A stretch of 64,000 bases of DNA, from the NCBI GenBank assembly GCA_034520745.1, contig JAXHNF010000003.1:1-64000 (forward strand). The letters run 5' to 3'. A program made the translations under genes and the position numbers. The DNA comes from Alkalibacterium sp034520745. GTDB lineage: Bacteria > Bacillota > Bacilli > Lactobacillales > Carnobacteriaceae_A. The notes beneath the pieces are model-generated. The model searched no databases and had not been told where the DNA came from. It saw only the letters and a list, made by a program, of their open reading frames with translations. Every line of letters begins with the position of its first letter. Within the stretch, counting starts at the first letter, position 1. Below are positions 1 through 11,394 of this stretch, in pieces.

Positions 1-1285
1 CGAAATTAAGTTTGAAGCTTCTAATATCAAAATTTGCCGTCCCGACGGAAAGGAGTTCTTCATCTATAACAATGGTTTTAGAATGTAGGAAGCCGCTGTC
101 ATAGATATAAACTTCGGCTCCATAGTCGATCAGTTCCGTTGCGTAACTGAGCGTTGCTCTGTATATAAACGGGTGGTCAGGCTTGTTGGGGATCATCACC
201 TTCACATCTATACCGGACAGTATGGCGATCTTGATCGTCTCCATCAATGCCTCATTAGGAATAAAATATGGCGTCTGAATATAAACGGATTCTTTTGCCA
301 TACTGATCAGTTTGATGAAGCCTTTTTCTATCGCATGCATTTCATTGTCCGGACCGCTTGATACGATCTCGCATCCGTCGACCCTTTTAACCCTGAAAAA
401 GGAAAATACACCTCATCATAGCTGATCGTTCTGCCTTTTGTAGAGGCATTCCAGTCCATAAGAAAACGGGTCTGCAGAGAAAGCACGCCGTTCCCCTCTA
501 TCCTGAGATGCGTATCACGCCAGTAGCCCATTTCTTCATAGAGACCCAGATAATCATCCCCGACATTGAACCCGCCAGTATAACCGATTTTCCCGTCTAT
601 CACTACTATTTTCCTGTGATTTCTATAGTTCAGTCTTAAGTTGATCAGAAAAACGTGAACCGAAGAAAGGTTCAGCCTGGCCACCGAAATTTCTTAAACC
701 ATCAAAGAAATGTTTCCCTAATACTCTTGCACCGACGGGATCATACAGCACTTTAACTTTAACACCCTGTTTCGCTTTTTCCTCCAGTGCCCTGACAAGT
801 TTCGTGCCTATATTGTCGCCTCTGAAAATGTAGTAGGTCACATGGATATGATGCTCTGCCTGACTGATATCCTTCAGCAGCTGATCGAACTTATCATCGC
901 CGTCACTGATGAGCCTCACATTATTTCCTTTCGTCAGCACAGCCTCATTGCTGTTCAAAAAAAGCTGAATGAGTTCGAACGTTTTATCCTGGTATTTTGA
1001 TTCAGGAACATCAAGATTTTCTGATTCGATCAGTTTCTTCTGAGATTCGACCAGCTGAGCCATACCGATGCGCTCCTGGGAACGGATGTCGAATATCTTT
1101 TCTTTGGAAATCTTGCGCCCTAAAAACAGATAGATGACAAACCCGACACCCGGCAGCATAGTGATGACCAGCAGCCAGGCCCAGATCGCGGCGATATCTC
1201 TTTCTTTTCCCGAAAGACAGTAAATACAGCAAGGGCGGAGTTGAGCAGTATCGCCAGCGCAGAATAGTGTAGAAATAATATCCAT
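1..1285 (-). CDS. cls: Cardiolipin synthase (phospholipase D family), 3' end cut by window, frameshifted
   Basis: Membrane enzyme that condenses two phosphatidylglycerols to cardiolipin. Two N-terminal hydrophobic segments are followed by two PLD domains. The first HKD motif reads HRKIVVID near 600 and is followed by GYTGGFNVGDDYLG. The second, HSKTIVID, lies at about 60-85, so only some 40 C-terminal residues lie outside the window. The ATG at 1285 was chosen because AAAGGAG lies just upstream; a longer ATG at 1311 has a poorer context. Breaks are visible near 1262/1205 (a compensated pair), 650 and 370. Each frame continues the same family sequence, so the parent gene is clear. Upstream is thiT; no shared operon is evident. 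Confidence 0.9.
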
Positions 1286-1375
1286 ATATGACTCCTTTTA
1301 TATACCTTCATTTACTCCAGTTTACATTAGCTCTACTCTATCTGTCTAGAAATAAAAGGGAGTCAGGCTCGAATA

Positions 1376-1939
1376 TTATTTTTTAGGATGAAAGATGACC
1401 GGAGAATTTCTGTACAGGATCAGCATGACGATCGCCGTAACCAGTGCGGTGACTATCATACTTAAACCGTTCATGACCAGCGAAAACAGAATAGCGCTGA
1501 ATCCCCAGAGAGCATAATCACCCCAGAAAATCCACCCTGCGATGAAATGCCAGAAGTAGCGTCCCACAGCCCCTGCGAATACTGCAAGCAGATACTAGAA
1601 CTGGACCGTTTTTTGCTTGTCCAGTGAAATATTTTTCAGAATTTCTTTGCTGTAAAAACCGGCAAGTCCTACAAAAGCATAAGCAAGTGTATATTCGATC
1701 ACTACCTGATAGATGTTCAGCATCCACACGGATCCTGTGACAAAGTGCAGCAGCCCCCACAGAAAGCCGGCATAAAGGCCAGGAAGCAGACCTCGCCTGA
1801 TTGCATAAAAGGTCAAGGGGATCATCCCCAGTGAGACACTGAATGATGAACCGATGCCCGTTGGAATAAACGACAGGACCATAGCGATAGCCGCAAACAG
1901 GGTCCCTTCCAGATAAATACGTAATTTTCTATTTTGCAT
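1376..1939 (-). CDS. thiT: ECF thiamine transporter substrate-binding protein ThiT, frameshifted
   Basis: S component of an energy-coupling-factor transporter that binds thiamine in the membrane and works with a shared EcfAA'T module, which is not in this window. About 188 residues, the usual ThiT length, with about six hydrophobic helices. The N-terminal part includes IPTGIGSSFSVSLGMIPLTF and the C-terminal part is rich in Trp and Gly. One frameshift lies near 1570-1600. The start at ATG 1939 has GGGAGGAG a few bases upstream, and that site is inside the terminator-like hairpin of the TPP riboswitch, which fixes both start and function. Confidence 0.9.
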
Positions 1940-1942
1940 AAA

Positions 1943-1988
1943 AAAATCTCCTCCCAAGTTTTTACTGAACCAGGGAGGAGATTTTTCG
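1943..1988 (-). terminator. Expression-platform hairpin of the TPP riboswitch, overlapping the thiT ribosome site
   Basis: On the minus strand AAATCTCCTCCC pairs with GGGAGGAGATTT, followed by a run of T. The 3' arm contains the thiT Shine-Dalgarno sequence and ends three bases before the ATG. The same stem could therefore stop transcription and hide the ribosome site when TPP is bound. Pairing is read from sequence; the mechanism is inferred. Confidence 0.75.
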
Positions 1989-2029
1989 AGACAGGACAAG
2001 TCTTTCTGTCTGAACGATTTTCTCAAAAG

Positions 2030-2122
2030 AGTACTCTTCCTGCGCACGCATGAACGTACAGGTTCAAAGGGTCTGAACTATCAGTTCACTCTCAGTCAAT
2101 CGCATTGACTCCCCCAGTACAG
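2030..2122 (-). promoter_or_regulatory. TPP riboswitch (THI element)
   Basis: Read on the minus strand, the conserved landmarks occur in order: CTGGGGGAGT, then ACTGAGAGTGAAC, then GACCCTTTGAACCTG, and a closing GCGCAGGAAGAG. These are the THI-box core that binds thiamine pyrophosphate. It lies directly upstream of thiT with a switchable hairpin between them, so high thiamine pyrophosphate should reduce thiamine uptake. The upstream edge is only about 35 bases after the rnjB stop. Confidence 0.9.
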
Positions 2123-2154
2123 TAATATTCATTAAATTTTACGTTTTTTTAATA

Positions 2155-3839
2155 CTATCTTCTAAAGCGTCGGTTCTGATTGACTTCCATGATCACAGGC
2201 AGAATGATCGGACGTCTTTTCGTTTTCTTGAATAAATGACTGTTCAGGGCTTCGCGAATATCGTGCTTGATCGAGCCCCAGTCAAAATCATTATGTTTAA
2301 GATTCTTTTTAACGATATTCTTCACGATCTCTGATGATTCATTGATCAGATCCTGACTTTCTTTAACGAAAACAAATCCTCTGGTCACGATATGCGGATC
2401 AGAAACGATTTTCTGTTTCTTGCGGTCGATCGTAATGACAGCGACAAATATGCCATCTTCAGACAGCAGGCGTCTGTCACGTAAGACGATATTACCGATG
2501 TCTCCGATACCGATACCGTCGATCAGCGTGTTCTCAGCAGAAACCTGACCGCTTTGAGTCATCTTGTTTTTCGAATAACTGACCACGTCACCGTTGCTCA
2601 AAATAAAGATATTCTGATACGGGATACCTGTTTCATGTGCTAAATCGGCATGTGCGGCAAGCATCCTGTATTCACCCTGTATAGGTATGAAATACTTTGG
2701 TTTCAGCAGATTGATCATCAGCTGGAGATCGTTCGGTGTTGCGTGTCCGGACGCTTTCATATTGTCCGAAATATGCTTGACCGTAGCTCCTGCACGATAA
2801 AACCATGTTTTCAGTTTCAGCAACCATGACTTCCATCGCTGTAGAAGGACTGGTTGCTATGAAGATCAGATCGCCTTCTTTGATATTCACCTGTGGATGG
2901 TTGCCGGTAGCCATGCGGTTCAGCGTCTTGATCGGCTCACCTCGCAGCTCCCGTTTCGAGAATAAGGACTTTGTCATCATCGTACTGATCGATCTTATCT
3001 ACCGGAACGATCAGATTATCATCAGGCAGGGTCAGTTTATTCAGCTTCATGGCTGTTTCAAGTATCGCTTCCAGATTTTTGCCCGTAATGAATACCTTAC
3101 GGTTGGAACGGTGGGCGGCATTAAGCACCTGCTGGATACGCAGGATATTACTTGCGACCGCTGCCACGATTATCCGGCTGCTGGTATTCAAGAAGGTATC
3201 CAGGACTTCCTCCTGAACCTTTTTCTCGGATACATTTTCATAAGGACTTTCAGCTTCTCCAGAATCACTCAGCAGAGCAAGAACACCTGCTTTACCTAAA
3301 TCCGAAATTTGAGACAAATCACTCCTGTACATATCCTGGGCGCTTTGGTCAAATTTAAAGTTCCCTGTATAGACGATACTGCCTTCCTCTGTCTCGACAA
3401 CGATCCCCATTGAATCAGGAATCGTGTGGGTCGTACGGAAAAACTTGACAAGTTTCCCGTTAAAGTCGATCTCTGTCTTTTCATCGATCACATGATAGTC
3501 ATCAAAAGAAGGTTTCAGATTAGACTGATTGACAAAAAGTTTGGCCAGTTCTATCGTCAGTTCTGATCCGAAGACCGGAACGTCAAACAAATCCAGGAAA
3601 TATGGTAAGGCGCCGATAGCATCTTCATGACCATGTGTCAGGAAGACACCAATGATCCTGTCTTTGTTTTCTTCCAGATAGCTGAAATCCGGAATAACCG
3701 CATCGATTCCGAAAAGTTCGTCTTCGGGATAAATAAGCCCGCAGTCGAGAACAAAAATATCCTCTCCTGATTCCACAACGTATAAATTCTTGCCGTTTTC
3801 TCTTACTCCTCCAAGAGGAATAATTTTTATATTACTCAC
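2155..3839 (-). CDS. rnjB: Ribonuclease J2, frameshifted
   Basis: Metallo-beta-lactamase/beta-CASP ribonuclease that partners RNase J1 in mRNA turnover. The N-terminal half has the metal site written HGHEDA (near 3630) where RNase J1 has HGHEDH. The missing last histidine is typical of J2 paralogues with weak activity. The C-terminal half carries PKYFIPIQGEYRML and HATPNDLQL. The GTG at 3839 is preferred because AGGTGG lies six bases upstream and the protein then starts MSNIKIIPLGG. Two breaks, near 2940 and 2815, split it; total length is about 560 residues, as expected. The paralogue at 29791 keeps the complete motif. Confidence 0.88.
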
Positions 3840-4016
3840 TATTTTCCACCTCAAAATAAGCTTATTCAGCTTTTATTATTTTTTATAGTATTTTTCACCT
3901 ATGTAGAGCCCGTTCGTATACACTCGTATATAAAGTATAGCACAGATGTAGGCAAATTCCTACTTATCCGGTATACTGAGCACTAGAAGATTCATTCCAT
4001 TATAAAGGAGCCCGTT

Positions 4017-5020
4017 ATGACTGACAAAGAGACTCTTATCAATCAACTGAAATCCCACTATCCTGAAGGTGTCAGCCTAGCTTCTCTTGCGCATCTGACC
4101 AGGCAGTCGCAACAAACCTGTTCAGCCTGGATAGCCGGATCTGCAAAAAGCCGGTTATCCGCTTCAGACAGTCAATGACACTGTAACTCTCGAACTTCCT
4201 CCGATTTATCCGCCTGCAATTCTTGAAAGACTAGAGGACGGCACACCAAAAATGACGATTCATTTTGAACAATCTCTGCCGTCTACAAACACTGCAGCCC
4301 TGTCCAGTCTGGACCAGTCTGATTCAAATACCCTGGTACTGACTGATCATCAGACCGAAGGCAAAGGAAGGCTCGGTCGAAGATGGCAGGATGTTTCAGG
4401 AAAATCAGTCGCTTTTTCACTGATACTGAAACCTGCACTCGACTATAGCAAGATCCCACTCTTCACCCAGCTGGCCGCTGCCTCCCTTTATCAAACGCTA
4501 TGGACTTATGGTGATGTAAAAATCAAATGGCCGAACAACTCTCATATTAAACGGAAAAAAAGTGGCCGGCATCCTGACCGAGTCACAGTTCAGCGGTTCA
4601 CGATTATCCGGGATCGTGATCGGTATCGGGATAAATTCAAATAAAAGCATAGAAGATTTTGATACTTCTTTAAGAAACAAAGCCACCTCTTTAACGTGAT
4701 CGAAACGGATGAAATAACGGATCCGAATACTTCTTGTGGGCACGTTTTTAAATCATTTTTACACACTCTATTCTGACTGGCTGGCGTCAGATGACCCTTC
4801 AGCTTTTCTCAACATCTGCCGCTCCCATTCGCTTCTCATCGGCCGGGAAATAAGAGTCCTGACCGAATCGGGTCATCAACGGACAGCGATCGTCAGAGAT
4901 ATCAATATGCTTGGGGAACTCGTCGTTCAATACTCGGGAGAAGCTGCTCTCGAATCGCTGCGGTCATTGAACTACTCAGTCAGAGGAATCGATGGGTATA
5001 TTTCAAAAAAGACCGGCTGA
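4017..5020 (+). CDS. birA: Bifunctional biotin-protein ligase/biotin operon repressor, frameshifted
   Basis: Attaches biotin to carboxylases and, through an N-terminal helix-turn-helix, represses biotin genes. The start at ATG 4017 has AAAGGAG upstream. Residues 1-60 look like the winged-helix region. The ligase core has GKGRLGRRW (biotinyl-AMP loop) and KWPN (near 4525); the C-terminal SH3-like domain ends at GYISKKTG. Breaks lie near 4120, 4530 and 4660-4735, all within recognisable family sequence. Divergent from rnjB and convergent with pnp. Confidence 0.87.
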
Positions 5021-5066
5021 AAGAATAAAAGATTTTCATCTTTTATCCCTTTCAGCCGGTCTTTTT
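5005..5066. terminator. Bidirectional terminator shared by birA and pnp
   Basis: GACCGGCTGAAAG pairs perfectly with CTTTCAGCCGGTC, with A and T tracts on the two sides. The birA stop codon lies inside the 5' arm, so the two convergent genes share one very compact hairpin. Confidence 0.85.
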
Positions 5067-5081
5067 ATTAACCGATTAGTA

Positions 5082-7204
5082 TTATTTGCTGTCTTCTTTA
5101 ACGTTTTCAGACATGATGGCTTTACGTGACAGATTTACTCTGCCTCTATTATCGATTTCAGTGACTTTGACATCGAGTTTGTCCCCGACTGAAAATTCAT
5201 CAGAAACATTTTTGATGTATTTATCAGACAATTCTGATACGTGAACTAAACCATCTGTTCCTTTGATGATTTCAACGAAAGCACCGAAGTTTTCGATTCG
5301 TTTGATCGTACCATGATAGACTTTACCGACTTCCACTTCTTCTGTCAGTTCTTCAATGATTTCGATCGCGCGTTTGATCCCATCTGCATCCTGACCGTAG
5401 ATAGATACATTGCCTTCTTCATCGATATCGATTTTAACATTCGTTTCATCGATGATGCTGTTGATTGTTTCTCCACCTTTACCGATGACAACTTTGATTT
5501 GAGCAGGCTTGATTTTGATCGATTCGATCTTAGGTGCATATTTGCTCAGCTCGGAACGAGGTGCATCAATAGCAGCTTCCAGATTATCAAGGATCTCAAA
5601 TCTTGCTTTTTTGGCTTGAACCAGCGCTTCTTCAAGGATCTCTTTGGTTATGCCTTCGATTTTGATGTCCATCTGCAGGGCTGTAATCCCTTTACGTGTA
5701 CCGGCAACTTTAAAGTCCATATCTCCAAGGTGGTCTTCCAGTCCCTGAATATCTGTCAAAACAGTATAGTTGTCACCTTCCATTACAAGTCCCATGGCAA
5801 TCCCGCCGACAGGGGCCTTTATCGGTACACTGGCATCCATCAGGGCCAATTGATCCGGCGCTGATACTTGCCTGTGAAGACGAGCCGTTTGATTCCAGTA
5901 CCTCAGCAACCAGGCGAATCGTGTACGGGAAGTCTTCTTCACTTGGAATAATAGGCAGTAAGGCACGTTCACCTAAAGCACCGTGACCGATTTCACGTCG
6001 GCCGGGTCCTCTGACTGGTCCGGTTTCACCAACAGAATAATTAGGGAAATTATAGTGATGCATGAAACGCTTGCTGTCTTCACTGCTCAACCCGTCGATA
6101 TGCTGAAGCTCGTTCAACGGTCCAAGAGTGGCAACTGAAAGGGCCTGTGTCTGACCGCGAGTAAACAGTCCGGACCCGTGTACACGTGGCAGGATCGTCA
6201 CTTCGGAATCCAGCGGTCTGATTTCATCCACTTTACGCCCGTCTGGACGGACATTTTCCTCAGTGATCAGACGGCGGACTTCGTCTTTTTCCATCCCTTC
6301 AAAGATTGCTTTCACATCTTTGATGACGGAATCATAATCCGGTGCATCCATGTATTCACTTTCGTATTTTTCCACGACCGCTTTTTTAAGAGCCTCGATT
6401 TTTTCAGCACGTTCCTGCTTGTCAAATGTCTGAATCGCTTCTTTCATCTGATCATTATAGGCTGAAACAACTTCCTTCTTCAGTTCCGGATCAGGGAGAA
6501 GCAGGGTAACGTCCATTTTTTCCTTGCCGACAGCTTCAGCAACTTCTTGCTGGAAAGCGACTAAGTCTTTGATCGCTTCGTGTCCGAAAAGCAGGGCTTC
6601 AAGCATGTCTGCTTCTGCTACCTGATCAGCACCACTTTCAACCATGTTGATCGCGTCTTTAGTCCCTGCAACAGTCAGCTGTATATCCGACTGTTTCATT
6701 TCTTCTTCTGATGGATTGATGATGAATTCACCGTCAATACGTCCGACGTTTACGCCTAGCGATCGGACCGTTGAATGGAATGTCAGAAACACATAAAGAT
6801 AATGAAGAGCCGAACATAGCCGTCATCTCCGGTGAGTTGTCCGGATCCACTGACATCACTGTATTCATGATCTGAACCTCGTTACGGAAACCTTCTGCAA
6901 ACATTGGTCGGATCGGTCTGTCGATCAGACGTGCAGTCAATGTTGCATTTTCAGAGGGTCTCCCTTCACGTTTAATGAAGCCTCCAGGTATTTTCCCTAC
7001 AGAGTACATTTTTTCTTCATAATTGACCATTAACGGGAAGAACGGTAAAGTACTCGCTTTTTTGCTTGCAACAGCAGCAGTTAAAACGACCGTATCCTCG
7101 TAGCGAACCAGCACGGCGCCATTGGCCTGTTTAGCCATCTGCCCGACTTCTACGGTCAGCTTGCGTCCGCCGATCTCAGTTGTGAATGTTTTTTTATCAG
7201 TCAT
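5082..7204 (-). CDS. pnp: Polynucleotide phosphorylase, frameshifted
   Basis: 3'-5' phosphorolytic exoribonuclease of the RNA degradosome. Two RNase PH domains are visible (first at about 7150-6700, second around 6250-5700), followed by a KH domain with the VIGKGGETINSI loop and an S1 domain ending near 5100. The start MTDKKTFTTEIGG at 7204 follows a GGAGAG site. Breaks near 6770 and 5875 divide about 705 residues into three frames. It follows rpsO, the widespread rpsO-pnp order, with a long leader hairpin between them. Confidence 0.93.
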
Positions 7205-7225
7205 TCATTTCTCTCCTTATTTTGA

Positions 7226-7310
7226 CAGGAAGCCTTCCCTACTAAACAAACGTCATTGTTCCGATCCATCAGACTAATCACGTTTGGTTAGTAGAATGTC
7301 AGGCATCCTG
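7226..7310 (-). promoter_or_regulatory. Long stem-loop in the rpsO-pnp intergenic leader
   Basis: The arms ctactaaacaaacgt and acgtttggttagtag form a nearly perfect 15-bp stem, and outer bases (AGGAAGCC / GGCATCCT) extend it. It sits just before the pnp ribosome site. In E. coli a comparable pnp leader hairpin is cut by RNase III and used in PNPase autoregulation; the same role here is inferred from position and shape only. Confidence 0.6.
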
Positions 7311-7327
7311 TGATTTTATTTTATAAA

Positions 7328-7356
7328 TAAAGCGAGATTCCAGGGAATCCCGCTTC
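7328..7356 (-). terminator. Terminator after rpsO
   Basis: On the minus strand AAGCGGGATTC-CCTG-GAATCTCGCTT is followed by TATTT. One mismatch in a nine-pair stem. Placed between rpsO and pnp, it may allow partial read-through. Confidence 0.65.
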
Positions 7357-7433
7357 TGTATTTATCATGATAATTGAATACCGCCGTCCAGTACCTGTAA
7401 AGATACCACAGCTGAAGGTGTTCAAATAATCGA

Positions 7434-7703
7434 TTAACGACGTAAACCAAGTCTTTTGATCAATTCACGGTAACGTGTGATGTCTTTGTTACGTAAATAA
7501 GCTAACAAGTTACGACGGTGACCGATTTTTTTCATTAATCCGCGCATTGAATGAAAATCTTTTTTATGTGTTTTTGCGTGTTCATTCAGTTCGTTGATTT
7601 CTGCAGTTAAAACTGCGATCTGAACTTCCGGAGAACCAGTGTCTCCTTCATGACGGGCATATTCTTTAATGATTTCATTTTTTTCTTCTTTTGAAACTGC
7701 CAT
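7434..7703 (-). CDS. rpsO: 30S ribosomal protein S15
   Basis: Binds 16S rRNA helices in the platform of the small subunit. 89 residues, the normal length, starting MAVSKEEKN at ATG 7703 with GGTGG upstream. The GDTGSPEVQIA and HKKDFHSMRGL motifs are diagnostic. Intact, in contrast to pnp downstream. Confidence 0.97.
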   Translation of the reverse strand: MAVSKEEKNEIIKEYARHEGDTGSPEVQIAVLTAEINELNEHAKTHKKDFHSMRGLMKKIGHRRNLLAYLRNKDITRYRELIKRLGLRR

Positions 7704-7867
7704 TTTTTCCACCTCTTTCCGTAATATGAATCCTGTTACTGAGTAAGCGCTGGTGATGCGACGAACCAAGTAAAGGTCAGTGCTTTATGCACACTCTAAA
7801 GGGTACACTAGTCTTGGATAAAAATCAAGGGATTGAGCTATTAAAATCGTTGAAACATACTCTCTTG

Positions 7868-9860
7868 TCACTTCATGTATTTCGTCTTCAGTTCCATGAC
7901 CACATCTCTTAAATCTGCCGCTTTTTCGAAGTTAAGATCCTTGGCTGCTTCTTTCATTTCCAGTTCGATGGTCTCAATGAGTTCCATTCTTTCACGTCTG
8001 GACAAGTTCTTGATGGTTTCTTCAGACAATTCCTGTTCTTCTTCATCCACAGCTGTGGAGATCTTGATAAGATCTCTGACTTCTTTTTTGATCGTTGTCG
8101 GTGTGATTCCGTGTTCTTCGTTATATTCCTGCTGTATGGCACGGCGGCGCTCCGTTTCATCTATCGCAAAACGCATGGAATCCGTGATGCGGTCCGCGTA
8201 CATGATGACCTTGCCGTTTTCATTTCTGGCAGCCCGACCGATCGTCTGTATAAGCGCCCGAGAGCTTCTGAGAAATCCTTCCTTATCAGCGTCAAGGATC
8301 GTGACCAATGAGACTTCAGGCACATCCAGACCTTCCCGCAGCAGGTTGATACCGATCAGCACGTCGAATTTGCCGACTCTGAGCTCACGGATGATCTGTG
8401 TCCGTTCCAGCGTCTTGATATCGCTGTGGAGGTACTGGACTTTTATCCCAACTTCCTTGAGATAATCTAGTCAGATCCTCCGACATTTTCTTGGTCAGGG
8501 TCGTGATAAAGACCCGCTCATTCTTCTCAATACGCTTGTTGATTTCTTCGATGATATCATCGATCTGCCCTTTGATGGGTCTGACTTCAACAACAGGATC
8601 CAGCAGCCCCGTCGGACGAATGATCTGCTCGACGATTTGGCTCGACCGGCTCATTTCGTATTCTGCGGGTGTGGCAGAGATATAATTGATCTGAGGTACT
8701 CTTTCTTCGAACTCTTCCAGACGCAGCGGGCGGTTATCCAGAGCACTCGGCAGTCTGAACCCGTGATCGATCAGCTGCTGCTTGCGAGCTCTGTCTCCAT
8801 TGTACATTCCTCTGATCTGAGGCATCGTCATATGGGATTCGTCGATGATGAAAAGCGAATCCTTCGGGAAGAAGTCCAGCAATGTATAGGGTGCTTCGCC
8901 CGGTTTACGGCCATCCATGTGTCTCGAGTAGTTCTCGATACCCGAACAGTAGCCCATTTCCATCAGCATTTCGATATCATAATTTGTACGCTGTTCCAGA
9001 CGCTGTGCTTCAAGCATCTTGTTCTCTTTATGCAGTTCTTCAAGCCTGTCCTTGAGCTCAGCCTGTATTGCTTCGATGGCAGAACGGGTCTGTTCGTCAT
9101 TGGATACAAAGTGAGTGGCGGGGAAAATAGCCGCATGGGCCAGGTCAGCTTTGACTTCCCCTGTCAGTACATCCACTTCACGGATCCGATCGATCTCGTC
9201 CCCGAAGAATTCGACCCTTACCGCTTCACTTTCTCTTGAGGCCAGAAAGATCTCCACGATATCTCCTCGGACTCTGAAACGTCCCCTCTGAAAATCAATA
9301 TCATTGCGTTCAAACTGCATATCCACGAGTTTTCTCAGTAGATCTTCTCTGCTGATCTCCATGCCCGAACGCAAAGACAGCACATGTTCACGGTAGTCTT
9401 CAGGATTGACCAGGCCATAGATACATGAAACAGAAGAGCACAACGATGACGTCCCGTCTTTCGAGCAGGGAACTGGTCGCCGAGTGTCTGCAAGCTTATC
9501 GATCTCGTCATTGATGCTGGCATCTTTTTCAATAAACGTGTCTGTCGAAGGCACATAGGCTTCAGGCTGATAGTAGTCATAATAACTGACAAAATATTCC
9601 ACTGCATTATCAGGAAAGAACTCTTTGAACTCTGTATACAGCTGCCCGGCCAGAGTCTTGTTGTGCGCCATGACCAGTGTGGGTTTATTGACCTGCTGGA
9701 TGACGTTCGACATCGTAAATGTTTTTCCTGTCCCCGTAGCTCCTAAAAGAACCTGTTCTTTCTGATTCTCATTGATCCCTTTCACCAGTTTCTTGATCGC
9801 CTCCGGCTGGTCGCCGCTTGGCTCAAATAATGATTTCAGGTTAAAGCTCTGTTCGGCCAT
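7868..9860 (-). CDS. uvrB: Excinuclease ABC subunit B, frameshifted
   Basis: DNA damage recognition helicase of nucleotide excision repair. The start MAEQSFNLKSLFEPSGDQPEA is at ATG 9860. Walker A LLGATGTGKTFT, SYYDYYQPEAYVP (beta-hairpin), IDESHMT, LIGINLLREGLD and the C-terminal UvrC-binding helix ending LKTKYMK are all visible. One break lies near 8470. A compensated pair at about 9500/9440 scrambles some 20 residues just before SVSCIYG. No uvrA lies next to it in this window. Confidence 0.93.
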
Positions 9861-9900
9861 ATCAACACTCCCTTTAAACTCTTCGCTCACAGTTTATCAT

Positions 9901-9945
9901 AAAAAAAGTATTCTCGAAGACATAATGTCTGCTGAGAATACTTTT
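9901..9945 (-). terminator. Terminator after rpsT
   Basis: AAAAGTATTCTC pairs with GAGAATACTTTT, with an inner AGACAT/ATGTCT stem. It lies between the rpsT stop and the uvrB start. Confidence 0.75.
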
Positions 9946-9949
9946 AAAA

Positions 9950-10204
9950 TTATTTAGCGATTTTTTTGCTTAAACGTGATTTGTCACGTGCCGCTTTGTT
10001 TTCGTGAATCAGACCTTTAGCTGCAGCTTTGTCGATTGCTTTAACAGCATCTACATACAACTCGTTTGCGTTGTCTGCATTATTATCAGCAGCTTCCAGG
10101 AATTTTTTCTTGGCTGATTTCATTGATGTTCTCTGGCTTACGTTGGTCGCTCTTTTTTTCACGTCTTGTCTTTGACGTTTTTCAGTTTGTTCCATGTTTG
10201 GCAT
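9950..10204 (-). CDS. rpsT: 30S ribosomal protein S20
   Basis: Small-subunit assembly protein binding 16S rRNA. 84 residues, strongly basic, with the S20 pattern RTSMKSAKKKF and GLIHENKAARDKSRLSKKI. ATG 10204 is preceded by AAGGAGTG. Adjacent to holA, an order common in Firmicutes. Intact. Confidence 0.95.
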   Translation of the reverse strand: MPNMEQTEKRQRQDVKKRATNVSQRTSMKSAKKKFLEAADNNADNANELYVDAVKAIDKAAAKGLIHENKAARDKSRLSKKIAK

Positions 10205-10360
10205 TGTAAAACACTCCTTATTTAGTAAACATATAGTTGGAATTAAATGGTTACTGTTATTAACAGTACTATCTAGACCATGTGAGTTGATTTATTCAAC
10301 ATTCTCCATTTTACATCACTAGACTTATATTATCAATGAAAACTTTTAATCATTTTCCAT

Positions 10361-11393
10361 TCAGTCACCCATTGACGAAAACTTCCATATAAAAAGTTCG
10401 ATCTGCATTTCAGGATCGACTTTCCCACTTTTGATCTCGTAATCAGCTGTGATCAGATACCGATGGGCCTGAGACAGGATTTCCTGCCTGAATGCTTTTT
10501 CCATCTGAAGAGCCAGCTTTACCCGGTACGGATGCACTTTCAGGATGCCTGCAATATCAGCCTGCTGATACCCTTTCTTCTCAGGATCTTGACTTGAAGA
10601 AGCAGTCTGAACTGACCGATCATCAGTGCAAGGATCTTGATAGGATCTTCTTTCTGATGAAGCAGATCCTGATACAGTTCGATCGACTGTCTGACATTTT
10701 TTTTCAGTACTTTTTCGTTTAATTCGAAAATATTCTGTTCCAGTGATTTCGGTACGAGTTTATTGACTGCATCCATGGTGATCATCTTATCCTCTGCACT
10801 GATAGACCATCAGTTTATCCAGTTCATTCTTCGCCTTAGATAAATTCCTGTCAGTGAGCTGCAGCAGACGCTCGAAGGCTTCACGGGACATATCGTAGTC
10901 ACGGCTTCTGAAATAAGTTCTGCAGGTAGTCTGCCGTCTCCTTGTCCGAGGCTGGAGAAACGTCGATGACTTCGGCCGTTTTCAATAACGTTTTCGTTAT
11001 TTTTTTTCTTTTATCCAGCTTATCATAGGGAGCAATAAATACCAGGATCGAAAAATCAGATGGATCATTCAAATAATTCTCCAGCAGTTCAGTAGAATGC
11101 TTCACAGTCGAGGATACTTTTTTACCCGTAAATATGTAACTGGAATGTACAAATATCAGTTTCTGGCCTCCGAAGAACGGAAAACTCTCAGCTTCAAACA
11201 CCACATCGTCCACGCTTGTCTCGTTCAGATCGAAGTGCAGGATGTTCATATCATCTTGCTGTTTCCCTTTTATTGTTTCAGTCAAAGATTCAGTGACTTC
11301 TTCGATCAGCATCTGTTCCGTTCCGGTTATGGCGTATACAGATTTAAATTGCCCTTTTTTTATTTTATCTATTTGTTTTAATACGGTTTTCAT
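10361..11393 (-). CDS. holA: DNA polymerase III delta subunit, frameshifted
   Basis: Opens the beta clamp as part of the clamp loader. The N-terminal part begins MKTVLKQIDKIKKG at ATG 11393 and contains ITGTEQMLIEE and FPFFGGQKLIFV; the C-terminal part has LMIGQFRLLLQVK and ends KFSSMGD. About 344 residues, normal for the family. Breaks lie near 10905, 10795 and 10580. The start is one base downstream of the comEC stop, so the two genes are probably cotranscribed. Confidence 0.88.
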
Positions 11394-11394
11394 C

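Noticed and set aside
5313..5864. 183-codon plus-strand ORF across pnp
   Set aside because: It is antisense to a well-conserved part of PNPase (KH/RNase PH) and has a skewed Phe/Asp-rich composition typical of a shadow frame.
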